This document shows positions 8,768 through 15,995 of a DNA stretch of 18,448 nt, piece by piece. Position 1 is the first letter of the stretch; every line of letters starts with the position of its first letter. Source of the DNA: Bremia lactucae (taxonomy: Eukaryota > Oomycota > Peronosporomycetes > Peronosporales > Peronosporaceae); contig NC_090627.1 in NCBI RefSeq assembly GCF_004359215.1, forward strand, positions 454,054-472,501, written 5' to 3'. The notes under the pieces were generated by a model, which was not told the origin of the DNA, ran no database searches, and was given only the letters and a program-made list of their open reading frames with translations. A program made the translations under genes and the position numbers.

Positions 8768-9059
8768 GACGGCCTTAAGTCGAAGATGGAAAACTAAAGA
8801 GAGCACATTGAGTGAAAGAGATATCCGTGTTTGGTTTTTCTCGTTGCCATTTTTCCTATCAACGTTGTTGGTCATTCGTTCATATAACCAGTCAGATTGA
8901 AGCCACGCTGCCTTTCCTTCTGATGCGTGTCACAACAACAAAGAGGTGGACGTCACTATCTGGCGGGATATCGCTGATAAACCCCAGACACAAGGTCTGA
9001 TTGGCTCAGCTCTAAGACTTTAAAGGGGTTAAACCCGTGTCACTCGGTTAATGCTTTCA
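8768..9059 (-). repeat. LTR-B copy with adjoining leader
   Basis: 8768-8800 read on the minus strand is the leader (TTTAGTTTTCCATCTTCGAC, then TTAAGGCC). From about 8812 to 9059 is an LTR-B relative carrying the core block GACGTCACTATCTGGCGGGA at 8949-8970 and GCTGATAAACCCC. Its middle part (CTCGGTTAATGCTTTCAA, 9041-9058) matches 2252-2269 in the LTR-B at 2022. Its true LTR start is missing. At 9060 a plus-strand LTR-C begins. Confidence 0.45.
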
Positions 9060-9356
9060 ATGTTAAAGGTGATGTTTGACTGTTTAGCAACCATACAATT
9101 TCATGGTGCTTGTTTGAGTCGGGGCAACTTTGGCCCCGTCTGATTGATGGGGCACTGATAGATTGATCTATTTATGACTGATTAGACAAGCTTAGACGTA
9201 TCGCCGAGTTGCTTGATCGGACAATGACAGATTGATCTAGATGATTTAAGACTAAGTACAAAAGATAGGACCTGGCGTAATCAAATCTCACTTTTGGTCT
9301 TGCAGTCACGACCACAAGCCTATTTCACAAGTGTTTAGTAATTCGTTTTTCAGGTT
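9060..9356 (+). repeat. LTR-C and leader upstream of gag
   Basis: Starts TGTTAAAGGTGATGTTTGAC, with CTGTTTAGCAACC and GATTAGACAAGC blocks shared with 13957-14230. It then has AAGTACAAAAGATAGGACC, the TCTCACTTTTGGTCTTGCAG motif at about 9287-9305, and TTCACAAGTGTTTAGTAATTCG just before the ATG at 9357. The LTR end is not cleanly defined (around 9258-9275). The TTTTGGTCTTGCAG motif looks like a 3' splice site, so a leader intron is possible. Confidence 0.45.
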
Positions 9357-10386
9357 ATGAGCCCAAGTAACGATTTCAGTATCAGAGTGCAGCCCTTCGA
9401 TGGTAGCAAACTACGCTTTGTGAAGTTTCAAAATGGAGATGTACCTCATGTCGAAGGGACTGAGGGCGGCGATAATCGGCGAGGCGCCCGTATACATACC
9501 AATGGAAAGGCAGCCCCACGCGGCAATTGTCCTGAACCTCAACGATTCGCAGCTTATGCACGTTGTAAGTGCACAGATTGCGGGAGATGCGTAGTTTGCT
9601 CACAAACTACGAGAGCCTCGTCCAGGTATTGCTAATGTCAATCGAGTCGCTCAGATTTGGGAATCTGGTCAGCAAGTTTTTTGCCGAATCGGTGCGTCAG
9701 AAGGAGTCGGCGCGTATCGAAGAAACAACGGCACTGCTGGCCAACAGAGAGAATACGAAGAAGTCGCTATGTAGGCAGCCTGGACGTAGAGTTCAAGCAG
9801 CGTCCGGGACAGTTTTAACTGTAGCAAAGCGGGCCACTACGCGAGAGACTGCCGCTCTAAGAAGCGTGTGTCGCCGAGTGACGAAGATCCGACTATCGTT
9901 GCATTTCATGCGGCTGAATCGTCAGCAAGCGGCGCGTGGGTTATCGACAGCGGGGCTTCGACCCATATGTGCAAGGACCGTGAAACCTATGTGGAGTACA
10001 TCGCGTTAAAGAATTTCAGAGTATTTCGAGCAAAAAGATGAGCTCAAAGTTAAAAATTTCGGTCATGGAACAGGTGCGCTGCGCGTTCGGTCAGGAAGTT
10101 TTTGAATAAGCACAACTTTGTCGTAGACACTGCATGTCGAGGATCTAAACAAAAACTATTTATAGTAACAACGCCACCTGCACGTTGCATGAGTATTGAA
10201 ATGGGCAAAGACACAAGCGTCGTGAAGTCAGAAAGCAAGACGGTGGCGACAGGATCGAAGAGAGGTAAGCTATTTTGTCACAAACTGACGCCAAAGAAGA
10301 ATTCCACGCTGCTTTTGACGAATCTGGTGCAGCGACGACTCGGTTACGCCTCGCACTGAGCAATAAGTGAACCGATTTGCGACGAG
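9357..10386 (+). pseudogene. Ty1/copia gag-protease pseudogene
   Basis: Starts at an ATG (MSPSNDFSIRVQPFDGS), the copia gag opening. The WxxW part of gag is deleted just after (near 9408). MEMYLMSKGLRAAIIGEAPV and the LNDSQLMHVVSAQ block follow at 9430-9590. A stop and another deletion lie near 9593-9602. The gag C-terminus (LVSKFFAESVRQKESARIEE) is at about 9664-9725. The zinc knuckle FNCSKAGHYARDC is at about 9813-9854, with the first Cys replaced by Ser. The protease active site WVIDSGASTHMCKD, with intact DSG, is at about 9939-9980. The pre-integrase domain (SIEMGKDTSVVKS, GSKRGKLFCHK, then RRLGYASH) runs to about 10358. Truncated at about 10386 where a minus-strand LTR-B fragment starts. 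Two or more frameshifts and stops exclude function. Confidence 0.8.
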
Positions 10387-10510
10387 ACGTCACTTTCTTT
10401 ATCAGCAACACAAGCGGGGGCGTCACAATCTGGAAGGATAGCGCTGATGAGCCCATCCTTTCCTACATGTGCACATATGTACATTCAGAGTTGCAACATC
10501 GCCATTAACA
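10387..10510 (-). repeat. LTR-B fragment, 3' LTR start
   Basis: On the minus strand it starts TGTTAATGGCGATGTTGC at 10510, then GTGCACATGTAGGAAAGGATG, the core inverted-repeat block (10419-10454) and TGATAAAGAAAGTGACGT, ending at about 10387 against the truncated gag-protease. It is nearly collinear with the short LTR-B at 12039-12266. Confidence 0.6.
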
Positions 10511-11090
10511 ATCCGTTGCGCTGAAGAGCCTGTATACCTTTTCGGTGATTTGCATATTTAAATATCTCTCAGTCTCGTTTTCTTGTGGCAATACGTGCAT
10601 TATATATGGTGCCAAACACACCCATGTGCTCTTCGTGTGGCTTCTGCTTAAATACCAGATCAGAGGGACATAAATCCCTGCTTGATGAATTGGGCAACCT
10701 CTCGTATGTCTGCTTCCGTCAAGATCGCCTCACATCAGTTACGCTTGGGTTAACCACTGTCCTTGATCATACATCTTGTCATTTCGACAAGGGTCCGTTC
10801 ATTCGACCATACCGTTTTGCTGTAGGTTGCACGTTACAGAAAATTCTGCTTGATCCCGCGCTGTTTGCAAATTGTGTCATTACGAGCGTTTTATACTCGC
10901 CTCGTTGTCGCTAAGCAATACATTAGCTTGTGCCCATGTTGTCGTCCTAATTCGTTTGCAGGTTTAAGCAAATGCTTCCGGTTCTTCGCTCTTGATCCGC
11001 ATTTACAATATCGTAGCGACTAATCATCGGTTTAATAGCCACCATGTAATAAAGTTGGATATTAAAGCAGATTATTGTACCCATTACACC
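10511..11090 (-). pseudogene. Ty1/copia integrase pseudogene fused to an LTR
   Basis: The minus strand carries decayed integrase: a FITMVAIKPMISRYDI-like block (about 11060-11010), a GEYKTLVMTQF block with the second-Asp region already lost (about 10900-10880), QQNGMV..RMN and TLVEMTRCMIKDSG-like pieces (about 10830-10760), EADIREVAQF (about 10720), then a VFKQKP, HMGVFG block and a remnant resembling the GYAxxxKxYRLL end (10540). From there the sequence passes straight into an LTR-B start at 10510, so linker, RT and RNase H are deleted. Frameshifts and stops are frequent. Its left neighbour on the plus strand is unrelated in orientation. Confidence 0.65.
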
Positions 11091-11272
11091 CGAGCATTTG
11101 ACACTATCTAAGCACATCCTCTTTCAGTATAAGCAGTAAGAGGATATGCTGGTTGAAGTTTGATGACTACATCGAAAGTGTTGCGCATTATGCATATGCG
11201 TGGATAAGAGAAATATGGAAAGGGATCATACGACAAGAATTACACGGTGAATTTGCGGGTGGAAAATATCGC

Positions 11273-11287
11273 GTGTTGTGGCTCAGT
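11273..11287. repeat. Left target-site duplication of the SINE
   Basis: GTGTTGTGGCTCAGT at 11273-11287 matches GTGTTGGGGCTCAGT at 11568-11582 (14 of 15). In uninterrupted LTR-A copies this sequence occurs once, as the beginning of the tRNA-like block. Confidence 0.7.
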
Positions 11288-11567
11288 TGAAAGTTGATTG
11301 TTTATTTATCGTTAACACAACCTATACCTACTCGGCTTTGGCAAAGACATTCAACACCTCATCCTTTTTAATCGGATTTTTCTTGTCAGTCTTTTAATTC
11401 TGATTTCTTATTCTAGCCCGAGGGCTTATCTGTGCTTAACGATACTCGGTCCCAAAGGTATCGCGAAGTCTGTTCCATTTCAATTTTTTGGCTGGTGCGG
11501 GAATCGAGCCCGTTTCCTTTGGGTCACCAAGTAGATTTTTAACCACTACACCACGGTAGGACCCCTT
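11288..11567 (-). mobile_element. tRNA-derived SINE-like insertion
   Basis: A 280-bp segment absent from the other LTR-A copies, flanked by a 15-bp direct repeat. On the minus strand its head (11567-11490) reads like a tRNA: TCCTACC, then TGGTGTAGTGGTTAAAAATC (A-box form) and CGGGCTCGATTCCCG (perfect T-arm with B box). The 3' strand of the acceptor stem is missing, so it is not a functional tRNA. The body is not related to known coding sequence, and the tail reads CGATAAATAAACAATC. Head form, length and target duplication fit a SINE moved by target-primed reverse transcription. The tRNA source looks closest to an Asp/Glu-type head, but the anticodon is not readable. Confidence 0.6.
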
Positions 11568-11639
11568 GTGTTGGGGCTCAGTCGGATAAGTGATGGCGGT
11601 GTATTCCACAAGTCACCGGTTCAACACCCGGCAACGACA
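11568..11639 (+). repeat. tRNA-like block inside LTR-A
   Basis: About 70 bp with an A-box-like GGCTCAGTCGGATAAG (11575-11590) and a B-box-like ACCGGTTCAACACCCGG (11615-11631). The ends GTTGGGG and CAACGAC can partly pair. The same block is at 8033-8100 (+), 13801-13870 (-) and 16311-16383 (-). It is too imperfect to be a tRNA gene, so it is best seen as an old tRNA or SINE head incorporated in the LTR. Confidence 0.5.
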
Positions 11640-11884
11640 AATAGTAAAATCTTTGGGAACCGGTGTTTGGGGTTCACCAGCACTATACCGCCAGACAGTG
11701 ACGTCATACATTTTATGGTAGTCCACATATGTGGGAAAGGGGGCGCAGCGAACGATAGGAAAGAACTAACGGTAGGATAAAGTTAACGGCAGGATTGAGA
11801 TAAACTCAAAATACAAATTACTTTCCGGTTTGCACTCTTGACCGTGAGCTCATCTTCAAGATCATAGCGTAACGTAATTCAACA

Positions 11885-12038
11885 GTGCTTAGATAGCGTC
11901 TGCCTCTTTTATAAAGCATCAAAAGAATTTTAAGCTGTGACAATTATTTATCTTGCTCAATTCTAAAGATGGTATATGCTTGTAGGATTGTTACTTGTGG
12001 CCAAGACTAGAAAACCAAAAGTAAGAGTATTAATTGAG
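11885..12038 (-). repeat. Copia leader remnant
   Basis: On the minus strand 12038-11985 reads CTCAATTAATACTCTTAC, then TTTTGGTTTTCTAGTCTTGG and CCACAAGTAACAATCC. This is the leader seen before gag elsewhere, so 12039-12266 is the 5' LTR of a minus-strand element. The rest (11885-11984) is AT-rich with nothing recognisable. The gag itself is gone, cut by the neighbouring LTR-A. Confidence 0.45.
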
Positions 12039-12266
12039 TGTTTTGTTTGTGAGTGAAATGATCTCACGTCCTCTCACGTCCATTCATCCATGCGAAACGT
12101 TGCTGGCTATACGTTCCTATCGACTATTGATTATAATCACGTCACTTTCTTTTTCAGCAACAAAAGCGGGGACGTAAAGCACTATCTGGCAGGATGACGC
12201 TGATAAACCCATCCTTTCCTACATGTGCACGTATGTATTTTTGGGGTTGCAAAATCACCTTTAACA
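12039..12266 (-). repeat. LTR-B, short form
   Basis: Minus-strand termini are TGTTAAAGGTGATTTTGC (12266) and ACAAAACA (12039), 228 bp. It contains GTGCACATGTAGGAAAGGATG, the core block (12171-12210), CAGCAACGTTTCGCATGGATG and TGAGATCATTTCAC. It lacks the middle segment of about 150-200 bp found in the copies at 2022 and 3513. No clear target duplication is seen because the leader follows on one side. Confidence 0.6.
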
Positions 12267-12799
12267 ATGCCCTTACAAGTACTTATAACCCATCCACTCA
12301 TAAATCACCTCTCTACTATACTGCGTCGTCAGCGTTATTCCTTGAGTTAGTTTCAGAGGCCCCATGCAATGAAGTATCATATACTGATTAAGAAAAACTA
12401 AACAGTGGCAACATCACCTAACCATGTGAGCCCTAATTGTGGAGAGTAGACAAGTGGCTCAGAGTAATAATTGCCCGACTACAGTGGCCCTTTAACTTTT
12501 ACAATTCAATAAGCACTCTCCAATATAGTTTTTGAGTAAGAGAAAGTTTGACTCTATAGTGATGCGTCGTGTACTCAGCCGTTAGACGAATTTCATATTT
12601 AAAGTCAAATTGATGTCCTGGTAGACCATTTTTCGCTCTCCAGAAATGGTTGCATTGTGCTCAATCTATGCAGAATTAAATTTTCAGCTCATAGTAACTA
12701 AAAAAACAGTCAATGTTACACCAACATACTAACTTGTACTGATTACTTAACATTTCCGAGAACTAACGAAAAAATAAAAAAACTATTCTGAAACGCCAG
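12267..12799. other. Non-coding stretch downstream of the tRNA gene
   Basis: No open frame with a recognisable product and no repeat shared with the rest of the window. Together with 12893-13243 this may be the only host-type sequence in the window. Confidence 0.35.
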
Positions 12800-12803
12800 A
12801 AAA
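12800..12803 (-). terminator. Pol III terminator of tRNA-Arg
   Basis: AAAA on the plus strand gives TTTT on the transcribed minus strand, 17 bases past the tRNA 3' end, preceded by CTTTG. It is the first run of four T downstream. Confidence 0.7.
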
Positions 12804-12819
12804 CAAAGAGAATAACAGT

Positions 12820-12892
12820 TACGCGACGCGGGACTCGAACCCGCAACCCCCAGATTCGAAGTCTGATACGCTATCCATTGCGCCAGCCGCGC
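12820..12892 (-). tRNA. tRNA-Arg (anticodon TCG)
   Basis: A complete cloverleaf on the minus strand. The acceptor stem GCGCGGC/GTCGCGT has 7 pairs including two G-U. The D arm GCGC/GCGT has the loop AATGGATA. The anticodon stem TCAGA/TCTGG holds the loop CTTCGAA (anticodon TCG, reading CGA codons). The variable loop is GGGTT and the T arm GCGGG TTCGAGT CCCGC is perfect. The discriminator base is A. There is no intron and no encoded CCA, as in eukaryotic nuclear genes. Internal A box TGGCGCAATGGATA and B box GGTTCGAGTCC are intact. A TTTT run follows 17 bases after the discriminator. All helices are paired, so the gene looks functional. Confidence 0.95.
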
Positions 12893-13243
12893 TGAATGGA
12901 ATCACGTATCGGGGCAAAAGTTTAAGTGTATTTACTAACGTATTGTCAGCTACAAATTCATCTTTAACAATTGCTTTGCACAACGCTTCGGTTAACTGTT
13001 ATTTTGAACCGAGACTAATAAAGACACTTTGCCGAGCAATCCTATACAAGCCAAGCCAAGTTCTGCAATATTGACAATATCTAGAAGAAAGCGTTACGGA
13101 ATCAGAGGAGTAACACCGTGGAAACAATTTTAAGCTGAAAGTATATGAAAAGCTAAATCTTACCAACCCCATACACCTCTCGCACATTAAATTTCAGTGT
13201 TTGTAAACATATAGAACTTTGGGTCGGACTCAACACTTAAAAG
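12893..13243. other. Upstream flank of tRNA-Arg, non-coding
   Basis: About 350 bp between the tRNA start and the next LTR. A 62-codon minus-strand frame at 12999-13187 has no motif and no signal peptide that I recognise. AT-rich; no repeat shared with the rest of the window is seen. Confidence 0.35.
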
Positions 13244-13394
13244 TGTTAAATTACGTTATCCTATGACCTTGAAGATGGGCTTACGGTCGAGATTGAAAAC
13301 GGGAAGTGAGTTATATTTTGAGTTTATCTAGATCCTACCGTTAACTATATTCTACCATTATCGCTTTTCTTTCGTTCACTGCGCCCCCTTCCCA

Positions 13395-13410
13395 ACTTAT
13401 GTGGGCTACC
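13395..13410. repeat. Left target-site duplication of the second SINE
   Basis: ACTTATGTGGGCTACC (13395-13410) against ACATATGTGGACCACC (13705-13720): 13 of 16 identical. In uninterrupted LTR-A copies the sequence occurs once (for example ACATATGTGGACTACC on the minus strand at 11718-11733). Confidence 0.6.
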
Positions 13411-13704
13411 GATGTCGGTAGCTTAGCGGTTACGGGGTCGAGGTGACTGTGATTGTTAAGCAGCGTCATGACCGGGCAGCGCCTATTGGGTGACGGGTTC
13501 AATATGAATGGTTAACCACGGCTAGCACCACCCCTGGGCCCGGCTCCGGGAATTGTAAAAGACGCTGTGCAGAGGGCTGCTGCGTCAGGTCACATAGTGC
13601 ACTATAGGGAAACTACCTTGTCTCGGACCCGGCACGAGGGATCCTAAAGAAACTGTGGTCACAACCACCCCTTCACCGGTAGGGAGCTGGAAAGAAATTT
13701 ACCC
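13411..13704 (+). mobile_element. Second SINE-like insertion
   Basis: About 290 bp not found in the other LTR-A copies and clearly GC-richer than the LTR. It is bounded by an imperfect 16-bp direct repeat (13395-13410 and 13705-13720). A TAGCTTAGCGGTTA A-box-like sequence lies 9 bases in (13419-13432) and a GGGTTCAATA B-box-like sequence at 13495-13504. The 63-base gap between them is longer than in most tRNAs. The body has GC-rich hairpin-forming blocks (CCTGGGCCCGGCTCCGGG, about 13528-13548), and the end AAAGAAATTTA is A-rich. It is unrelated in sequence to the unit at 11288-11567. SINE is the best reading; another small non-autonomous element is possible. Confidence 0.5.
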
Positions 13705-13956
13705 ACATATGTGGACCACCATAAAATGGGGAACGTGAATGTCTGAGCAATCAGTGCTAATGAGTCCCAAACACCAGTTACCAAACATTTTACTTTTTTT
13801 TCGTTGCAGGGTAGCCAACCAGTGACCTGTGGACGGCAGTGTCATGGCTTACCAGAATGAGCCACATAGCATGATTCTTGTAAAACTATTTTCCGTATTT
13901 ATTCTTGTTAAATGATCTCTTGCTATATTTTTCCTATGCACGCATATGCATAAAGT

Positions 13957-14340
13957 ATTTAAGGTGATGTTGTGACTGTTTAGCAACCTAACAATTGCAT
14001 GTTGCTCATTAGTGTTGGAACAACCTAAGACCTATCTGATGGATGGGACACTAACAGATTGATCAGATTGTGATTGATTAGACAAGATGAGACTAATCTG
14101 TTAAAGTTAATGTTGTGACTGTTTAGAAACCTAACAATTGCATGTTGCCCATTAGAGTTGGAACATCTTAAGACCCATCTGACGGATGGGAGGCTGACAG
14201 ATTGATCTGATTGTGATTGATTAGACAAGTTTAGGCTAGGTACAAAAGATAGGACCTCACTTGATGATAATCTCACTTTTGGTTTTGCAGTCCCGACCAC
14301 AAGCCTACTTCACAAGTGTTAGGTAATTCGTTTCTCAGGT
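13957..14340 (+). repeat. LTR-C/leader with a 143-bp tandem duplication
   Basis: Two head-to-tail copies, about 13959-14100 and 14101-14241, share GTTGTGACTGTTTAG, ACCTAACAATTGCATGTTGC, CAGATTGATC and TGTGATTGATTAGACAAG. The second starts with the LTR-C signature TGTTAAAG. Then come AGGTACAAAAGATAGGACC, the ATCTCACTTTTGGTTTTGCAG motif (about 14270-14290) and TTCACAAGTGTTAGGTAATTCG up to the gag start. The related copy at 9060 has only one recognisable unit plus a partial repeat of its CAGATTGATC part. Confidence 0.55.
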
Positions 14341-15995
14341 TATAAGCCCAAACAACGATTTAAGTATCAGAGTGCAGCGCTTCGACGGGAGCAACTACAG
14401 GCTAACGCGTCTGTTTTGGAAACAGAAGATCAAAGCTTTGTGGGGTTTCAAGATGAAGATGTACATCATGTCGAAGGGACTGTAGGCAGCGTTAACCGGC
14501 GAAGCGCCCGTATCGATACCAATAGAGCAGCAGGTACACGCGGGAATTATCCTGACTCTCAGTGAATCGCAGCTTATGCACGCTGTCAGTGCACAGAGTG
14601 CGCGGGATGCGTGGATCGCGCTTGAAGCTTTTATTAGACCCAGGACATGGCGAATCGACTCTAGCTCAAGGAGAAGTTTACGTCTTACCGGTACACGTCC
14701 CCAAGCATCAGCGGGTATGTCATGGCTTTAGAAAAGCTCGTGCTAGAGATGAAGAGCTCAGGCTGTGGGCCAAGTTAAGAAGATATTTGTGCTATTATGT
14801 TCCGGAGCTTGCACACCAGCTACGAGGGCCTTGTCCAGGCATTTGGAATGTTAATCGAGTCGCTCAATTGGGGATCTGGTCAGCAAGCTGTTCGCCGAAG
14901 AACTGCGTCAGAAGGAGGGGGCGCGTATCGAAGAAACAACGGCGCTGCTGGCCAACAGTAAGAATGCAAAGAAGCCGCTATGGAAGGAGCGTGGACGTAG
15001 AGTAAAGGCAGCGTCCGGGACGTGCTTTAATTGTGGCAAGGCGGGCCACTACGTGAGAGACTGCCGTTTAAGAAGCGTGGGTCGCCGAGTGACGAAAATC
15101 AGACTAACGTTGCATTTTATGCGGCTGAATCGCCAGAAAGCGGGGCGTGGGTTTTCGACAGCAGGGCTTCGAACCATATGTGCAAGGACCGTGAAGCTTT
15201 TGTGGAGAACATCGCGTTGGATAATTCGCAGAGTAATTCGTGCGCAAAGAAGAGCACAATGTTATCATTTCTCGATCATGGAACAGTTGCGCCCGCATTT
15301 GGTCGAGAAGCTCTTGATTAATGCAACTTTGGAGAGAACACTGCATGTTGAGGATCTGAACAATATTTTTTTTTGGTAACAGCGGCAACTGCACAGGGCA
15401 TGACTTTTGAAATGACCAAAGACAAATGCGTCGTGAAGTCAGGAAGTCAGGAAGCAACACTGTGGCGACAGGATCGAAGAGAGGCAAACTCTTTTATCTA
15501 AAACGGACGCCGAAGAAGAATGCCCCGCTGTTTTTAGCAAATCTGGTGTATGGCATCGACGACTTGGTCACACCTCGTACCGAATAGTAAATTAAATGTT
15601 TAAAGACGGCCGTGTTAGCAGAGCCAAGGTTGAGGCGGAAGGTGTTTGTGAAGTTTGTGCGATCTGCAATGAAATCAAGACGATACCAGGAGCGAAAGTT
15701 AAGATCCTCCGTAGTGATAAGGGAAGCGAATATCGAAACGCTCAAATGAACACAATCTGTGAACAGCTCGGGATCAAGCAAGAGTTTGCTATACCGTACA
15801 ACCCGCAGCAAAATGGCATGGCTGAACGAATAAATAGAACTCTCGTCGAAATAACAAGATGTATGCTCATAGACAGTGACCTAGACAAGCGCTATTGGTG
15901 TGAGGCGATAGAGACAGCAGCAGAATTACAAAATCTACTGCCGAATTTGTCAAGCAAAAACTCATGTACTTTTGAGCTGGTATTTGAGCGAAAAG
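14341..15995 (+). pseudogene. Ty1/copia gag-pol pseudogene, cut by a nested insertion
   Basis: The gag start codon reads ATA instead of ATG. Gag follows: LSIRVQRFDGSNYR, then GFKMKMYIMSKGL with a TAG (14485-14487), then GEAPVSIPIEQQ, LSESQLMHAVSAQSARDAW. A zinc knuckle CFNCGKAGHYVRDC is intact at 15023-15064. A one-base loss just after it shifts frame. Protease at about 15144-15186 reads VFDSRASNHMC, with the Gly of DSG changed to Arg. The pre-integrase domain (LHVEDLNN, then WHRRLGHTS-like) runs to about 15590. Integrase from 15596 shows GVCEVC, then a jump that omits the first catalytic Asp, then KILRSDKGSEYRNAQMN (second Asp), NPQQNGMAERINRTLVE (Glu), and CTFELVFERK at the break. At 15996 a minus-strand LTR-A begins, so RT and RNase H would lie beyond the inserted element. 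Confidence 0.85.
15023..15064 (+). other. Gag zinc knuckle (CCHC)
   Basis: CFNCGKAGHYVRDC fits C-X2-C-X4-H-X4-C exactly, the RNA-binding motif of retroelement nucleocapsid. It is the only intact knuckle in the window; the copy at about 9813-9854 has lost its first Cys. Confidence 0.9.

Larger units (their letters stand above)
11151..11884 (+). mobile_element. Solo LTR-A interrupted by a SINE-like insertion
   Basis: It starts GGTTGAAG at 11151 (first base of TGTTGAAG changed) and has the ATCGAAAGTGTTGCGCATTATGC block and TGACAAGAATTACACG equivalent to 16489-16390 (-). It breaks at 11288 and resumes at 11568. It then has the tRNA-like block (11568-11639), GGTGTTTGGGGTTCACCAGC with the core block (11671-11705), GGGCGCAGCGAACGATAGG, and the end GTAATTCAACA at 11884. 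Without the insert it is about 440 bp. Flanks ATGCT (11146-11150) and GTGCT (11885-11889) agree at 4 of 5 bases, as an old target duplication would. No copia coding sequence of the same strand adjoins it. Confidence 0.7.
13244..13953 (-). mobile_element. LTR-A copy interrupted by a second SINE-like insertion
   Basis: The minus-strand end (left) is TGTTAAATTACGTTATCC at 13244, followed by CTTGAAGATGGGCTTACGGTCG and CGCCCCCTTCCCAAC as in the copy at 15996. It is interrupted at about 13411 and resumes at about 13705 with ACCACCATAAAATGGGG, the core block (13731-13768), a CCAAACACCAGTTACC block, the tRNA-like block (13801-13870) and CACGCATATGCATAAAG. The outermost 40 or so bases of the LTR start are missing: at about 13953 it passes directly into a plus-strand LTR-C. 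Left flank AAAAG. Confidence 0.65.

Noticed and set aside
11490..11567. A second tRNA gene on the minus strand
   Set aside because: A box and T arm are good, but the acceptor 3' strand does not pair with the 5' strand and no anticodon arm forms. It fits a SINE head better.
14025..14300. 91-codon minus-strand frame with repeated peptide blocks
   Set aside because: The internal protein repeat is only the 143-bp DNA tandem repeat read in the wrong strand.
15494..15811. 105-codon minus-strand open frame
   Set aside because: It lies antisense to the plus-strand integrase at 15596-15995 and has no motif of its own.
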